Shown here: piece after piece, positions 46,577 to 59,950 of the stretch
How the letters are laid out: each line of letters opens with the position of its first letter
Numbering within the stretch: the stretch's first letter is position 1
Source: Pratylenchus scribneri
Taxonomy: Eukaryota; Nematoda; Chromadorea; Rhabditida; Pratylenchidae
Assembly: GCA_030063045.1 (NCBI GenBank)
Contig: JAQSEB010000140.1
Span: 124,001-188,000 of the forward strand
Length of the DNA: 64,000 bases
Direction: 5' to 3'
Notes under the pieces: model-generated
What the model saw: only the letters and a program-made list of their open reading frames with translations
Databases searched by the model: none
What the model was told of the DNA's origin: nothing
Program-made: the position numbers and the translations under genes

Positions 46577-49500
46577 TAGTAATTATTAGCTAAAATATAT
46601 CAAAAATTCAGGCCCCAATGTTCTGCCGTTTTTTAGCTATGAATTTTTAAAAATTTTCAAAAAACACCTATAGAACGGAAAATTTCAAATAAGAATTTTT
46701 CAAAATCGGCCTGAGTTGTCCGTCTGAAATTTTGGGATTAAATCTTAGTAATTATTAGCTAAAATATATCAAAAATTCAGGCCCCAATGTTCTGCCGTTT
46801 TTTAGCTATGAATTTTTAAAAATTTTCAAAAAACACCTATAGAACGGAAAATTTCAAATAAGAATTTTTCAAAATCGGCCTGAGTTGTCCGTCTGAAATT
46901 TTGGGATTAAATCTTAGTAATTATTAGCTAAAATATATCAAAAATTCAGGCCCCAATGTTCTGCCGTTTTTTAGCTATGAATTTTTAAAAATTTTCAAAA
47001 AACACCTATAGAATGGAAAATTTCAAATAAGAATTTTTCAAAATCGGCCTGAGTTGTCCGTCTGAAATTTTGGTATTAAATCTTAGTAATTATAAGCTAA
47101 AATATATCAAAAATTCAGGCCCCAATGTTCTGCCGTTTTTTAGTTATGAATTTTTAAAAATTTTCAAAAAACACCTATAGAACGGAAAATTTCAAATAAG
47201 AATTTTTCAAAATCGGCCTGAGTTGTCCGTCTGAAATTTTGGGATTAAATCTTAGTAATTATTAGCTAAAATATATCAAAAATTCAGGCCCCAATGTTCT
47301 GCCGTTTTTTAGCTATGAATTTTTAAAAATTTTCAAAAAACACCTATAGAACGGAAAATTTCAAATAAGAATTTTTCAAAATCGGCCTGAGTTGTCCGTC
47401 TGAAATTTTGGGATTAAATCTTAGTAATTATAAGCTAAAATATATCAAAAATTCAGGCCCCAATGTTCTGCCGTTTTTTAGCTATGAATTTTTAAAAATT
47501 TTCAAAAAACACCTATAGAACGGAAAATTTCAAATAAGAATTTTTCAAAATCGGCCTGAGTTGTCCGTCTGAAATTTTGGGATTAAATCTTAGTAATTAT
47601 TAGCTAAAATATATCAAAAATTCAGGCCCCAATGTTCTGCCGTTTTTTAGCTATGAATTTTTAAAAATTTTCAAAAAACACCTATAGAACGGAAAATTTC
47701 AAATAAGAATTTTTCAAAATCGGCCTGAGTTGTCCGTCTGAAATTTTGGGATTAAATCTTAGTAATTATTAGCTAAAATATATCAAAAATTCAGGCCCCA
47801 ATGTTCTGCCGTTTTTTAGCTATGAATTTTTAAAAATTTTCAAAAAACACCTATAGAACGGAAAATTTCAAATAAGAATTTTTCAAAATCGGCCTGAGTT
47901 GTCCGTCTGAAATTTTGGGATTAAATCTTAGTAATTATTAGCTAAAATATATCAAAAATTCAGGCCCCAATGTTCTGCCGTTTTTTAGCTATGAATTTTT
48001 AAAAATTTTCAAAAAACACCTATAGAACGGAAAATTTCAAATAAGAATTTTTCAAAATCGGCCTGAGTTGTCCGTCTGAAATTTTGGGATTAAATCTTAG
48101 TAATTATTAGCTAAAATATATCAAAAATTCAGGCCCCAATGTTCTGCCGTTTTTTAGCTATGAATTTTTAAAAATTTTCAAAAAACACCTATAGAACGGA
48201 AAATTTCAAATAAGAATTTTTCAAAATCGGCCTGAGTTGTCCGTCTGAAATTTTGGGATTAAATCTTAGTAATTATTAGCTAAAATATATCAAAAATTCA
48301 GGCCCCAATGTTCTGCCGTTTTTTAGCTATGAATTTTTAAAAATTTTCAAAAAACACCTATAGAATGGAAAATTTCAAATAAGAATTTTTCAAAATCGGC
48401 CTGAGTTGTCCGTCTGAAATTTTGGTATTAAATCTTAGTAATTATAAGCTAAAATATATCAAAAATTCAGGCCCCAATGTTCTGCCGTTTTTTAGTTATG
48501 AATTTTTAAAAATTTTCAAAAAACACCTATAGAACGGAAAATTTCAAATAAGAATTTTTCAAAATCGGCCTGAGTTGTCCGTCTGAAATTTTGGGATTAA
48601 ATCTTAGTAATTATTAGCTAAAATATATCAAAAATTCAGGCCCCAATGTTCTGCCGTTTTTTAGCTATGAATTTTTAAAAATTTTCAAAAAACACCTATA
48701 GAACGGAAAATTTCAAATAAGAATTTTTCAAAATCGGCCTGAGTTGTCCGTCTGAAATTTTGGGATTAAATCTTAGTAATTATAAGCTAAAATATATCAA
48801 AAATTCAGGCCCCAATGTTCTGCCGTTTTTTAGCTATGAATTTTTAAAAATTTTCAAAAAACACCTATAGAACGGAAAATTTCAAATAAGAATTTTTCAA
48901 AATCGGCCTGAGTTGTCCGTCTGAAATTTTGGGATTAAATCTTAGTAATTATTAGCTAAAATATATCAAAAATTCAGGCCCCAATGTTCTGCCGTTTTTT
49001 AGCTATGAATTTTTAAAAATTTTCAAAAAACACCTATAGAACGGAAAATTTCAAATAAGAATTTTTCAAAATCGGCCTGAGTTGTCCGTCTGAAATTTTG
49101 GGATTAAATCTTAGTAATTATTAGCTAAAATATATCAAAAATTCAGGCCCCAATGTTCTGCCGTTTTTTAGCTATGAATTTTTAAAAATTTTCAAAAAAC
49201 ACCTATAGAACGGAAAATTTCAAATAAGAATTTTTCAAAATCGGCCTGAGTTGTCCGTCTGAAATTTTGGGATTAAATCTTAGTAATTATTAGCTAAAAT
49301 ATATCAAAAATTCAGGCCCCAATGTTCTGCCGTTTTTTAGCTATGAATTTTTAAAAATTTTCAAAAAACACCTATAGAACGGAAAATTTCAAATAAGAAT
49401 TTTTCAAAATCGGCCTGAGTTGTCCGTCTGAAATTTTGGGATTAAATCTTAGTAATTATTAGCTAAAATATATCAAAAATTCAGGCCCCAATGTTCTGCC

Positions 49501-50815
49501 GTTTTTTAGCTATGAATTTTTAAAAATTTTCAAAAAACACCTATAGAACGGAAAATTTCAAATAAGAATTTTTCAAAATCGGCCTGAGTTGTCCGTCTGA
49601 AATTTTGGGATTAAATCTTAGTAATTATTAGCTAAAATATATCAAAAATTCAGGCCCCAATGTTCTGCCGTTTTTTAGCTATGAATTTTTAAAAATTTTC
49701 AAAAAACACCTATAGAATGGAAAATTTCAAATAAGAATTTTTCAAAATCGGCCTGAGTTGTCCGTCTGAAATTTTGGTATTAAATCTTAGTAATTATAAG
49801 CTAAAATATATCAAAAATTCAGGCCCCAATGTTCTGCCGTTTTTTAGTTATGAATTTTTAAAAATTTTCAAAAAACACCTATAGAACGGAAAATTTCAAA
49901 TAAGAATTTTTCAAAATCGGCCTGAGTTGTCCGTCTGAAATTTTGGGATTAAATCTTAGTAATTATTAGCTAAAATATATCAAAAATTCAGGCCCCAATG
50001 TTCTGCCGTTTTTTAGCTATGAATTTTTAAAAATTTTCAAAAAACACCTATAGAACGGAAAATTTCAAATAAGAATTTTTCAAAATCGGCCTGAGTTGTC
50101 CGTCTGAAATTTTGGGATTAAATCTTAGTAATTATAAGCTAAAATATATCAAAAATTCAGGCCCCAATGTTCTGCCGTTTTTTAGCTATGAATTTTTAAA
50201 AATTTTCAAAAAACACCTATAGAACGGAAAATTTCAAATAAGAATTTTTCAAAATCGGCCTGAGTTGTCCGTCTGAAATTTTGGGATTAAATCTTAGTAA
50301 TTATTAGCTAAAATATATCAAAAATTCAGGCCCCAATGTTCTGCCGTTTTTTAGCTATGAATTTTTAAAAATTTTCAAAAAACACCTATAGAACGGAAAA
50401 TTTCAAATAAGAATTTTTCAAAATCGGCCTGAGTTGTCCGTCTGAAATTTTGGGATTAAATCTTAGTAATTATTAGCTAAAATATATCAAAAATTCAGGC
50501 CCCAATGTTCTGCCGTTTTTTAGCTATGAATTTTTAAAAATTTTCAAAAAACACCTATAGAATGGAAAATTTCAAATAAGAATTTTTCAAAATCGGCCTG
50601 AGTTGTCCGTCTGAAATTTTGGTATTAAATCTTAGTAATTATAAGCTAAAATATATCAAAAATTCAGGCCCCAATGTTCTGCCGTTTTTTAGTTATGAAT
50701 TTTTAAAAATTTTCAAAAAACACCTATAGAACGGAAAATTTCAAATAAGAATTTTTCAAAATCGGCCTGAGTTGTCCGTCTGAAATTTTGGGATTAAATC
50801 TTAGTAATTATTAGC
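46577..50815. repeat. Locally homogenised block, 8-monomer higher-order repeat
   Basis: Only in this block do many monomers carry AATTATTAGCT in place of AATTATAAGCT. Within it the TTGGTATT monomer recurs at 47,071, 48,423 and 49,775 (1352 bp each, 8 x 169) and then at 50,620 (845 bp, 5 x 169). Monomers here are nearly identical, the signature of the most recent expansion, followed by a three-monomer loss in the last unit. Confidence 0.85.
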
Positions 50816-53800
50816 TAAAATATATCAAAAATTCAGGCCCCAATGTTCTGCCGTTTTTTAGCTATGAATTTTTAAAAATTTTCAAAAAACACCTATAGAA
50901 CGGAAAATTTCAAATAAGAATTTTTCAAAATCGGCCTGAGTTGTCCGTCTGAAATTTTGGGATTAAATCTTAGTAATTATAAGCTAAAATATATCAAAAA
51001 TTCAGGCCCCAATGTTCTGCCGTTTTTTAGCTATGAATTTTTAAAAATTTTCAAAAAACACCTATAGAACGGAAAATTTCAAATAAGAATTTTTCAAAAT
51101 CGGCCTTAGTTGTCCATCTGAAATTTTGAGATTAAATCTTAATAATTATAAGCTAAAATATATCAAAAATTCAAGCCCCAATGTTCTGCCGTTTTTTAGC
51201 TATGAATTTTTAAAAATTTTCAAAAAACACCTAAAGAATGGAAAATTTCAAATAAGAATTTTTCAAAATCGGCCTGAGTTGTCCGTCTGAAATTTTGGGA
51301 TTAAATCTTAATAATTATAAGCTAAAATATATCAAAAATTCAGGCCCCAATGTTCTGCCGTTTTTTAGCTATGAAATTTTAAAAATTTTCAAAAAACAAC
51401 TATAGAATGGAAAATTTCAAATAAGAATTTTTCAAAATCGGCCTTAGTTGTCCATCTGAAATTTTGGGATTAAATCTTAATAATTATAAGCTAAAATATA
51501 TCAAAAATTCAGGCCCCAATGTTCTGCCGTTTTTTAGTTATGAATTTTTAAAAATTTTCAAAAAACACCTATAGAACGGAAAATTTCAAATAAGAATTTT
51601 TCAAAATCGGCCTGAGTTGTCCGTCTGAAATTTTGGGATTAAATCTTAGTAATTATAAGCTAAAATATATCAAAAATTCAGGCCCCAATGTTCTGCCGTT
51701 TTTTAGCTATGAATTTTTAAAAATTTTCAAAAAACACCTATAGAACGGAAAATTTCAAATAAGAATTTTTCAAAATCGGCCTGAGTTGTCCGTCTGAAAT
51801 TTTGGGATTAAATCTTAGTAATTATAAGCTAAAATATATCAAAAATTCAGGCCCCAATGTTCTGCCGTTTTTTAGCTATGAATTTTTAAAAATTTTCAAA
51901 AAACACCTATAGAACGGAAAATTTCAAATAAGAATTTTTCAAAATCGGCCTGAGTTGTCCGTCTGAAATTTTGAGAATAAATCTTAATAATTATAAGCTA
52001 AAATATATCAAAAATTCAGGCCCCAATGTTCTGCCGTTTTTTAGCTATGAAATTTTAAAAATTTTCAAAAAACACCTATAGAATGGAAAATTTCAAATAA
52101 GAATTTTTCAAAATCGGCCTGAGTTGTCCGTCTGAAATTTTGGTATTAAATCTTAGTAATTATAAGCTAAAATATATCAAAAATTCAGGCCCCAATGTTC
52201 TGCCGTTTTTTAGTTATGAATTTTTAAAAATTTTCAAAAAACACCTATAGAACGGAAAATTTCAAATAAGAATTTTTCAAAATCGGCCTGAGTTGTCCGT
52301 CTGAAATTTTGGGATTAAATCTTAGTAATTATAAGCTAAAATATATCAAAAATTCAGGCCCCAATGTTCTGCCGTTTTTTAGCTATGAATTTTTAAAAAT
52401 TTTCAAAAAACACCTATAGAACGGAAAATTTCAAATAAGAATTTTTTCGGCCTGAGTTGTCCGTCTGAAATTTTGGGATTAAATCTTAGTAATTATAAGC
52501 TAAAATATATAAAGAATTCAAGCCCCAATGTTCTGCCGTTTTTTAGCTATGAATTTTTAAAAATTTTCAAAAAACACCTATAGAATGGAAAATTTCAAAT
52601 AAGAATTTTTCAAAATCGGCCTGAGTTGTCCGTCTGAAATTTTGGGATTAAATCTTAATAATTATAAGCTAAAATATATCAAAAATTCAGACCTGAATGT
52701 TCTGCCGTTTTTTAGTTATGAATTTTTAAAAATTTTCAAAAAACACCTATAGAACGGAAAATTTCAAATAAGAATTTTTCAAAATCGGCCTTAGTTGTCC
52801 ATCTGAAATTTTGAGATTAAATCTTAATAATTATAAGCTAAAATATATCAAAAATTCAAGCCCCAATGTTCTGCCGTTTTTTAGCTATGAATTTTTAAAA
52901 ATTTTCAAAAAACACCTATAGAATGGAAAATTTCAAATAAGAATTTTTCAAAATCGGCCTGAGTTGTCCGTCTGAAATTTTGGGATTAAATCTTAATAAT
53001 TATAAGCTAAAATATATCAAAAATTCAGACCTGAATGTTCTGCCGTTTTTTAGTTATGAATTTTTAAAAATTTTCAAAAAACACCTATAGAACGGAAAAT
53101 TTCAAATAAGAATTTTTCAAAATCGGCCTGAGTTGTCCGTCTGAAATTTTGGGATTAAATCTTAGTAATTATAAGCTAAAATATATCAAAAATTCAGACC
53201 TGAATGTTCTGCCGTTTTTTAGTTATGAATTTTTAAAAATTTTCAAAAAACACCTATAGAACGGAAAATTTCAAATAAGAATTTTTCAAAATCGGCCTTA
53301 GTTGTCCATCTGAAATTTTGAGATTAAATCTTAATAATTATAAGCTAAAATATATCAAAAATTCAGGCCCCAATGTTCTGCCGTTTTTTAGCTATGAAAT
53401 TTTAAAAATTTTCAAAAAACACCTATAGAATGGAAAATTTCAAATAAGAATTTTTCAAAATCGGCCTGAGTTGTCCGTCTGAAATTTTGGGATTAAATCT
53501 TAGTAATTATAAGCTAAAATATATCAAAAATTCAGGCCCCAATGTTCTGCCGTTTTTTAGTTATGAATTTTTAAAAATTTTCAAAAAACACCTATAGAAC
53601 GGAAAATTTCAAATAAGAATTTTTCAAAATCGGCCTGAGTTGTCCGTCTGAAATTTTGGGATTAAATCTTAGTAATTATAAGCTAAAATATATCAAAAAT
53701 TCAGGCCCCAATGTTCTGCCGTTTTTTAGCTATGAAATTTTAAAAATTTTCAAAAAACACCTATAGAATGGAAAATTTCAAATAAGAATTTTTCAAAATC

Positions 53801-56800
53801 GGCCTGAGTTGTCCGTCTGAAATTTTGGTATTAAATCTTAGTAATTATAAGCTAAAATATATCAAAAATTCAGGCCCCAATGTTCTGCCGTTTTTTAGTT
53901 ATGAAATTTTAAAAATTTTCAAAAAACACCTATAGAACGGAAAATTTCAAATAAGAATTTTTCAAAATCGGCCTGAGTTGTCCGTCTGAAATTTTGGGAT
54001 TAAATCTTAGTAATTATAAGCTAAAATATATCAAAAATTCAGGCCCCAATGTTCTGCCGTTTTTTAGCTATGAAATTTTAAAAATTTTCAAAAAACACCT
54101 ATAGAATGGAAAATTTCAAATAAGAATTTTTCAAAATCGGCCTGAGTTGTCCGTCTGAAATTTTGGTATTAAATCTTAGTAATTATAAGCTAAAATATAT
54201 CAAAAATTCAGGCCCCAATGTTCTGCCGTTTTTTAGTTATGAAATTTTAAAAATTTTCAAAAAACACCTATAGAACGGAAAATTTCAAATAAGAATTTTT
54301 CAAAATCGGCCTGAGTTGTCCGTCTGAAATTTTGGGATTAAATCTTAATAATTATAAGCTAAAATATATCAAAAATTCAAGCCCCAATGTTCTGCCGTTT
54401 TTTAGCTATGAATTTTTAAAAATTTTCAAAAAACACCTATAGAATGGAAAATTTCAAATAAGAATTTTTCAAAATCGGCCTGAGTTGTCCGTCTGAAATT
54501 TTGGGATTAAATCTTAATAATTATAAGCTAAAATATATCAAAAATTCAGACCTGAATGTTCTGCCGTTTTTTAGTTATGAATTTTTAAAAATTTTCAAAA
54601 AACACCTATAGAACGGAAAATTTCAAATAAGAATTTTTCAAAATCGGCCTTAGTTGTCCATCTGAAATTTTGAGATTAAATCTTAATAATTATAAGCTAA
54701 AATATATCAAAAATTCAAGCCCCAATGTTCTGCCGTTTTTTAGCTATGAATTTTTAAAAATTTTCAAAAAACACCTATAGAATGGAAAATTTCAAATAAG
54801 AATTTTTCAAAATCGGCCTGAGTTGTCCGTCTGAAATTTTGGGATTAAATCTTAGTAATTATAAGCTAAAATATATAAAAAATTCAGACCTGAATGTTCT
54901 GCTGTTTTTTAGCTATGAATTTTTAAAAATTTTCAAAAAACACCTATAGAACGGAAAATTTCAAATAAGAATTTTTCAAAATCGGCCTGAGTTGTCCGTC
55001 TGAAATTTTGGGATTAAATCTTAGTAATTATAAGCTAAAATATATCAAAAATTCAGGCCCCAATGTTCTGCCGTTTTTTAGCTATGAATTTTTAAAAATT
55101 TTCAAAAAACACCTATAGAACGGAAAATTTCAAATAAGAATTTTTCAAAATCGGCCTGAGTTGTCCGTCTGAAATTTTGGGATTAAATCTTAGTAATTAT
55201 AAGCTAAAATATATAAAAAATTCAAGCCCCAATGTTCTGCCGTTTTTTAGCTATGAATTTTTAAAAATTTTCAAAAAACACCTATAGAATGGAAAATTTC
55301 AAATAAGAATTTTTCAAAATCGGCCTGAGTTGTCCGTCTGAAATTTTGGGATTAAATCTTAATAATTATAAGCTAAAATATATCAAAAATTCAGACCTGA
55401 ATGTTCTGCCGTTTTTTAGTTATGAATTTTTAAAAATTTTCAAAAAACACCTATAGAACGGAAAATTTCAAATAAGAATTTTTCAAAATCGGCCTGAGTT
55501 GTCCGTCTGAAATTTTGGGATTAAATCTTAGTAATTATAAGCTAAAATATATAAAAAATTCAAGCCCCAATGTTCTGCCGTTTTTTAGCTATGAATTTTT
55601 AAAAATTTTCAAAAAACACCTATAGAATGGAAAATTTCAAATAAGAATTTTTCAAAATCGGCCTGAGTTGTCCGTCTGAAATTTTGGGATTAAATCTTAA
55701 TAATTATAAGCTAAAATATATCAAAAATTCAGACCTGAATGTTCTGCCGTTTTTTAGTTATGAATTTTTAAAAATTTTCAAAAAACACCTATAGAACGGA
55801 AAATTTCAAATAAGAATTTTTCAAAATCGGCCTTAGTTGTCCATCTGAAATTTTGAGATTAAATCTTAATAATTATAAGCTAAAATATATCAAAAATTCA
55901 AGCCCCAATGTTCTGCCGTTTTTTAGCTATGAATTTTTAAAATTTTCAAAAAACACCTATAGAATGGAAAATTTCAAATAAGAATTTTTCAAAATCGGCC
56001 TGAGTTGTCCGTCTGAAATTTTGGGATTAAATCTTAATAATTATAAGCTAAAATATATCAAAAATTCAGACCTGAATGTTCTGCCGTTTTTTAGTTATGA
56101 ATTTTTAAAAATTTTCAAAAAACACCTATAGAACGGAAAATTTCAAATAAGAATTTTTCAAAATCGGCCTGAGTTGTCCGTCTGAAATTTTGGGATTAAA
56201 TCTTAGTAATTATAAGCTAAAATATATCAAAAATTCAGACCTGAATGTTCTGCCGTTTTTTAGTTATGAATTTTTAAAAATTTTCAAAAAACACCTATAG
56301 AACGGAAAATTTCAAATAAGAATTTTTCAAAATCGGCCTGAGTTGTCCGTCTGAAATTTTGGGATTAAATCTTAATAATTATAAGCTAAAATATATCAAA
56401 AATTCAGACCTGAATGTTCTGCCGTTTTTTAGTTATGAATTTTTAAAAATTTTCAAAAAACACCTATAGAACGGAAAATTTCAAATAAGAATTTTTCAAA
56501 ATCGGCCTTAGTTGTCCATCTGAAATTTTGAGATTAAATCTTAATAATTATAAGCTAAAATATATCAAAAATTCAAGCCCCAATGTTCTGCCGTTTTTTA
56601 GCTATGAATTTTTAAAAATTTTCAAAAAACACCTATAGAATGGAAAATTTCAAATAAGAATTTTTCAAAATCGGCCTGAGTTGTCCGTCTGAAATTTTGG
56701 GATTAAATCTTAGTAATTATAAGCTAAAATATATAAAAAATTCAGACCTGAATGTTCTGCTGTTTTTTAGCTATGAATTTTTAAAAATTTTCAAAAAACA

Positions 56801-59800
56801 CCTATAGAACGGAAAATTTCAAATAAGAATTTTTCAAAATCGGCCTGAGTTGTCCGTCTGAAATTTTGGGATTAAATCTTAGTAATTATAAGCTAAAATA
56901 TATCAAAAATTCAGGCCCCAATGTTCTGCCGTTTTTTAGCTATGAATTTTTAAAAATTTTCAAAAAACACCTATAGAACGGAAAATTTCAAATAAGAATT
57001 TTTCAAAATCGGCCTGAGTTGTCCGTCTGAAATTTTGAGAATAAATCTTAATAATTATAAGCTAAAATATATCAAAAATTCAGGCCCCAATGTTCTGCCG
57101 TTTTTTAGCTATGAATTTTTAAAAATTTTCAAAAAACACCTATAGAATGGAAAATTTCAAATAAGAATTTTTCAAAATCGGCCTGAGTTGTCCGTCTGAA
57201 ATTTTGGGATTAAATCTTAGTAATTATAAGCTAAAATATATAAAAAATTCAAGCCCCAATGTTCTGCCGTTTTTTAGTTATGAATTTTTAAAAATTTTCA
57301 AAAAACACCTATAGAACGGAAAATTTCAAATAAGAATTTTTCAAAATCGGCCTTAGTTGTCCATCTGAAATTTTGAGATTAAATCTTAATAATTATAAGC
57401 TAAAATATATCAAAAATTCAGGCCCCAATGTTCTGTCGTTTTTAAGCTATGAAATTTTAAAAATTTTCAAAAAACACCTATAGAATGGAAAATTTCAAAT
57501 AAGAATTTTTCAAAATCGGCCTGAGTTGTCCGTCTGAAATTTTGGTATTAAATCTTAGTAATTATAAGCTAAAATATATCAAAAATTCAGGCCCCAATGT
57601 TCTGCCGTTTTTAATTATGAATTTTTAAAAATTTTCAAAAAACACCTATAGAACGGAAAATTTCAAATAAGAATTTTTCAAAATCGGCCTGAGTTGTCCG
57701 TCTGAAATTTTGGGATTAAATCTTAGTAATTATAAGCTAAAATATATCAAAAATTCAGGCCCCAATGTTCTGCCGTTTTTTAGTTATGAATTTTTAAAAA
57801 TTTTCAAAAAACACCTATAGAACGGAAAATTTCAAATAAGAATTTTTCAAAATCGGCCTGAGTTGTCCGTCTGAAATTTTGGGATTAAATCTTAGTAATT
57901 ATAAGCTAAAATATATCAAAAATTCAGGCCCCAATGTTCTGCCGTTTTTTAGCTATGAAATTTTAAAAATTTTCAAAAAACACCTATAGAATGGAAAATT
58001 TCAAATAAGAATTTTTCAAAATCGGCCTGAGTTGTCCGTCTGAAATTTTGGTATTAAATCTTAGTAATTATAAGTTAAAATATATCAAAAATTCAGGCCC
58101 CAATGTTCTGCCGTTTTTTAGTTATGAAATTTTAAAAATTTTCAAAAAACACCTATAGAACGGAAAATTTCAAATAAGAATTTTTCAAAATCGGCCTGAG
58201 TTGTCCGTCTGAAATTTTGGGATTAAATCTTAGTAATTATAAGCTAAAATATATCAAAAATTCAGGCCCCAATGTTCTGCCGTTTTTTAGTTATGAATTT
58301 TTAAAAATTTTCAAAAAACACCTATAGAACGGAAAATTTCAAATAAGAATTTTTCAAAATCGGCCTGAGTTGTCCGTCTGAAATTTTGAGATTAAATCTT
58401 AATAATTATAAGCTAAAATATATCAAAAATTCAGGCCCCAATGTTCTGCCGTTTTTTAGCTATGAAATTTTAAAAATTTTCAAAAAACACCTATAGAATG
58501 GAAAATTTCAAATAAGAATTTTTCAAAATCGGCCTTAGTTGTCCATCTGAAATTTTGAGATTAAATCTTAATAATTATAAGCTAAAATATATCAAAAATT
58601 CAAGCCCCAATGTTCTGCCGTTTTTTAGCTATGAATTTTTAAAAATTTTCAAAAAACACCTATAGAATGGAAAAATTCAAATAAGAATTTTTCAAAATCG
58701 GCCTGAGTTGTCCGTCTGAAATTTTGGGATTAAATCTTAATAATTATAAGCTAAAATATATCAAAAATTCAGACCTGAATGTTCTGCCGTTTTTTAGTTA
58801 AGAATTTTTAAAAATTTTCAAAAAACACCTATAGAACGGAAAATTTCAAATAAGAATTTTTCAAAATCGGCCTGAGTTGTCCGTCTGAAATTTTGGGATT
58901 AAATCTTAGTAATTATAAGCTAAAATATATCAAAAATTCAAGCCCCAATGTTCTGCCGTTTTTTAGCTATGAATTTTTAAAAATTTTCAAAAAACACCTA
59001 TAGAATGGAAAATTTCAAATAAGAATTTTTCAAAATCGGCCTGAGTTGTCCGTCTGAAATTTTGGGATTAAATCTTAGTAATTATAAGCTAAAATATATC
59101 AAAAATTCAGACCTGAATGTTCTGCCGTTTTTTAGCTATGAATTTTTAAAAATTTTCAAAAAACACCTATAGAACGGAAAATTTCAAATAAGAATTTTTC
59201 AAAATCGGCCTGAGTTGTCCGTCTGAAATTTTGGGATTAAATCTTAGTAATTATAAGCTAAAATATATCAAAAATTCAGGCCCCAATGTTCTGCCGTTTT
59301 TTAGCTATGAATTTTTAAAAATTTTCAAAAAACACCTATAGAACGGAAAATTTCAAATAAGAATTTTTCAAAATCGGCCTGAGTTGTCCGTCTGAAATTT
59401 TGGGATTAAATCTTAGTAATTATAAGCTAAAATATATCAAAAATTCAGGCCCCAATGTTCTGCCGTTTTTTAGCTATGAATTTTTAAAAATTTTCAAAAA
59501 ACACCTATAGAACGGAAAATTTCAAATAAGAATTTTTCAAAATCGGCCTGAGTTGTCCGTCTGAAATTTTGGGATTAAATCTTAGTAATTATAAGCTAAA
59601 ATATATCAAAAATTCAGACCTGAATGTTCTGCCGTTTTTTAGCTATGAATTTTTAAAAATTTTCAAAAAACACCTATAGAACGGAAAATTTCAAATAAGA
59701 ATTTTTCAAAATCGGCCTGAGTTGTCCTTCTGAAATTTTGAGATTAAATCTTAATAATTATAAGCTAAAATATATCAAAAATTCAGGCCCCAATGTTCTG

Positions 59801-59881
59801 CCGTTTTTTAGCTATGAATTTTTAAAAATTTTCAAAAAACACCTATAGAATGGAAAATTTCAAATAAGAATTTTTCAAAAT

Positions 59882-59950
59882 CAGCCCGAGTGGAACCGCG
59901 AACGCTATTTATCCCTCCTTTACAAATCAACCACCAAAAAATTTGCCGAG
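59882..59950 (+). pseudogene. Exon-like fragment at the satellite's right edge
   Basis: Directly after the last partial monomer the plus strand reads in frame PEWNRERYLSLLYKS, then TTKKFAE, followed by GTAACA, a fair splice donor at 59,951. Codon use and composition differ sharply from the AT-rich DNA around it. The possible acceptor, TTTTTCAAAATCAG, is itself the satellite sequence (the CAGCC variant). I recognise no family and see no further exons to the right, so this may be a remnant of a gene cut by the array, or a chance frame. Confidence 0.4.

Larger units (their letters stand above)
22469..59890. repeat. 169-bp satellite DNA array, about 221 copies
   Basis: A single head-to-tail array of a 169-bp monomer runs for 37.4 kb with no interruption by other sequence. 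The period was read from the recurrence of AATGTTCTGCCG (22,962 to 23,131 and onward) and holds across the array except for rare one- to five-base indels. The monomer begins TTTTTTAGCTATGAATTTTT, holds the 14-bp palindrome AATTTTTAAAAATT, CACCTATAGAA, ATCGGCCTGAGTTGTCC, AATTATAAGCTAAAATATA and ends CCAATGTTCTGCCG. Variation is concentrated at about six sites: AGCTATG/AGTTATG, GAATGG/GAACGG, CCTGAG/CCTTAG with TCCGTC/TCCATC, TTGGGATT/TTGAGATT/TTGGTATT/TTGAGAAT, TTAGTAAT/TTAATAAT, and CAGGCCCC/CAAGCCCC/CAGACCTG/CAGGCCGG. Monomer length is close to a nucleosome plus linker, as in many centromeric satellites. No open frame of 60 codons occurs inside it. Confidence 0.98.

Noticed and set aside
22469..59890. 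Transposon or gene inside the satellite
   Set aside because: I followed the monomer through the array and found only short indels and base changes; no inserted sequence was seen.
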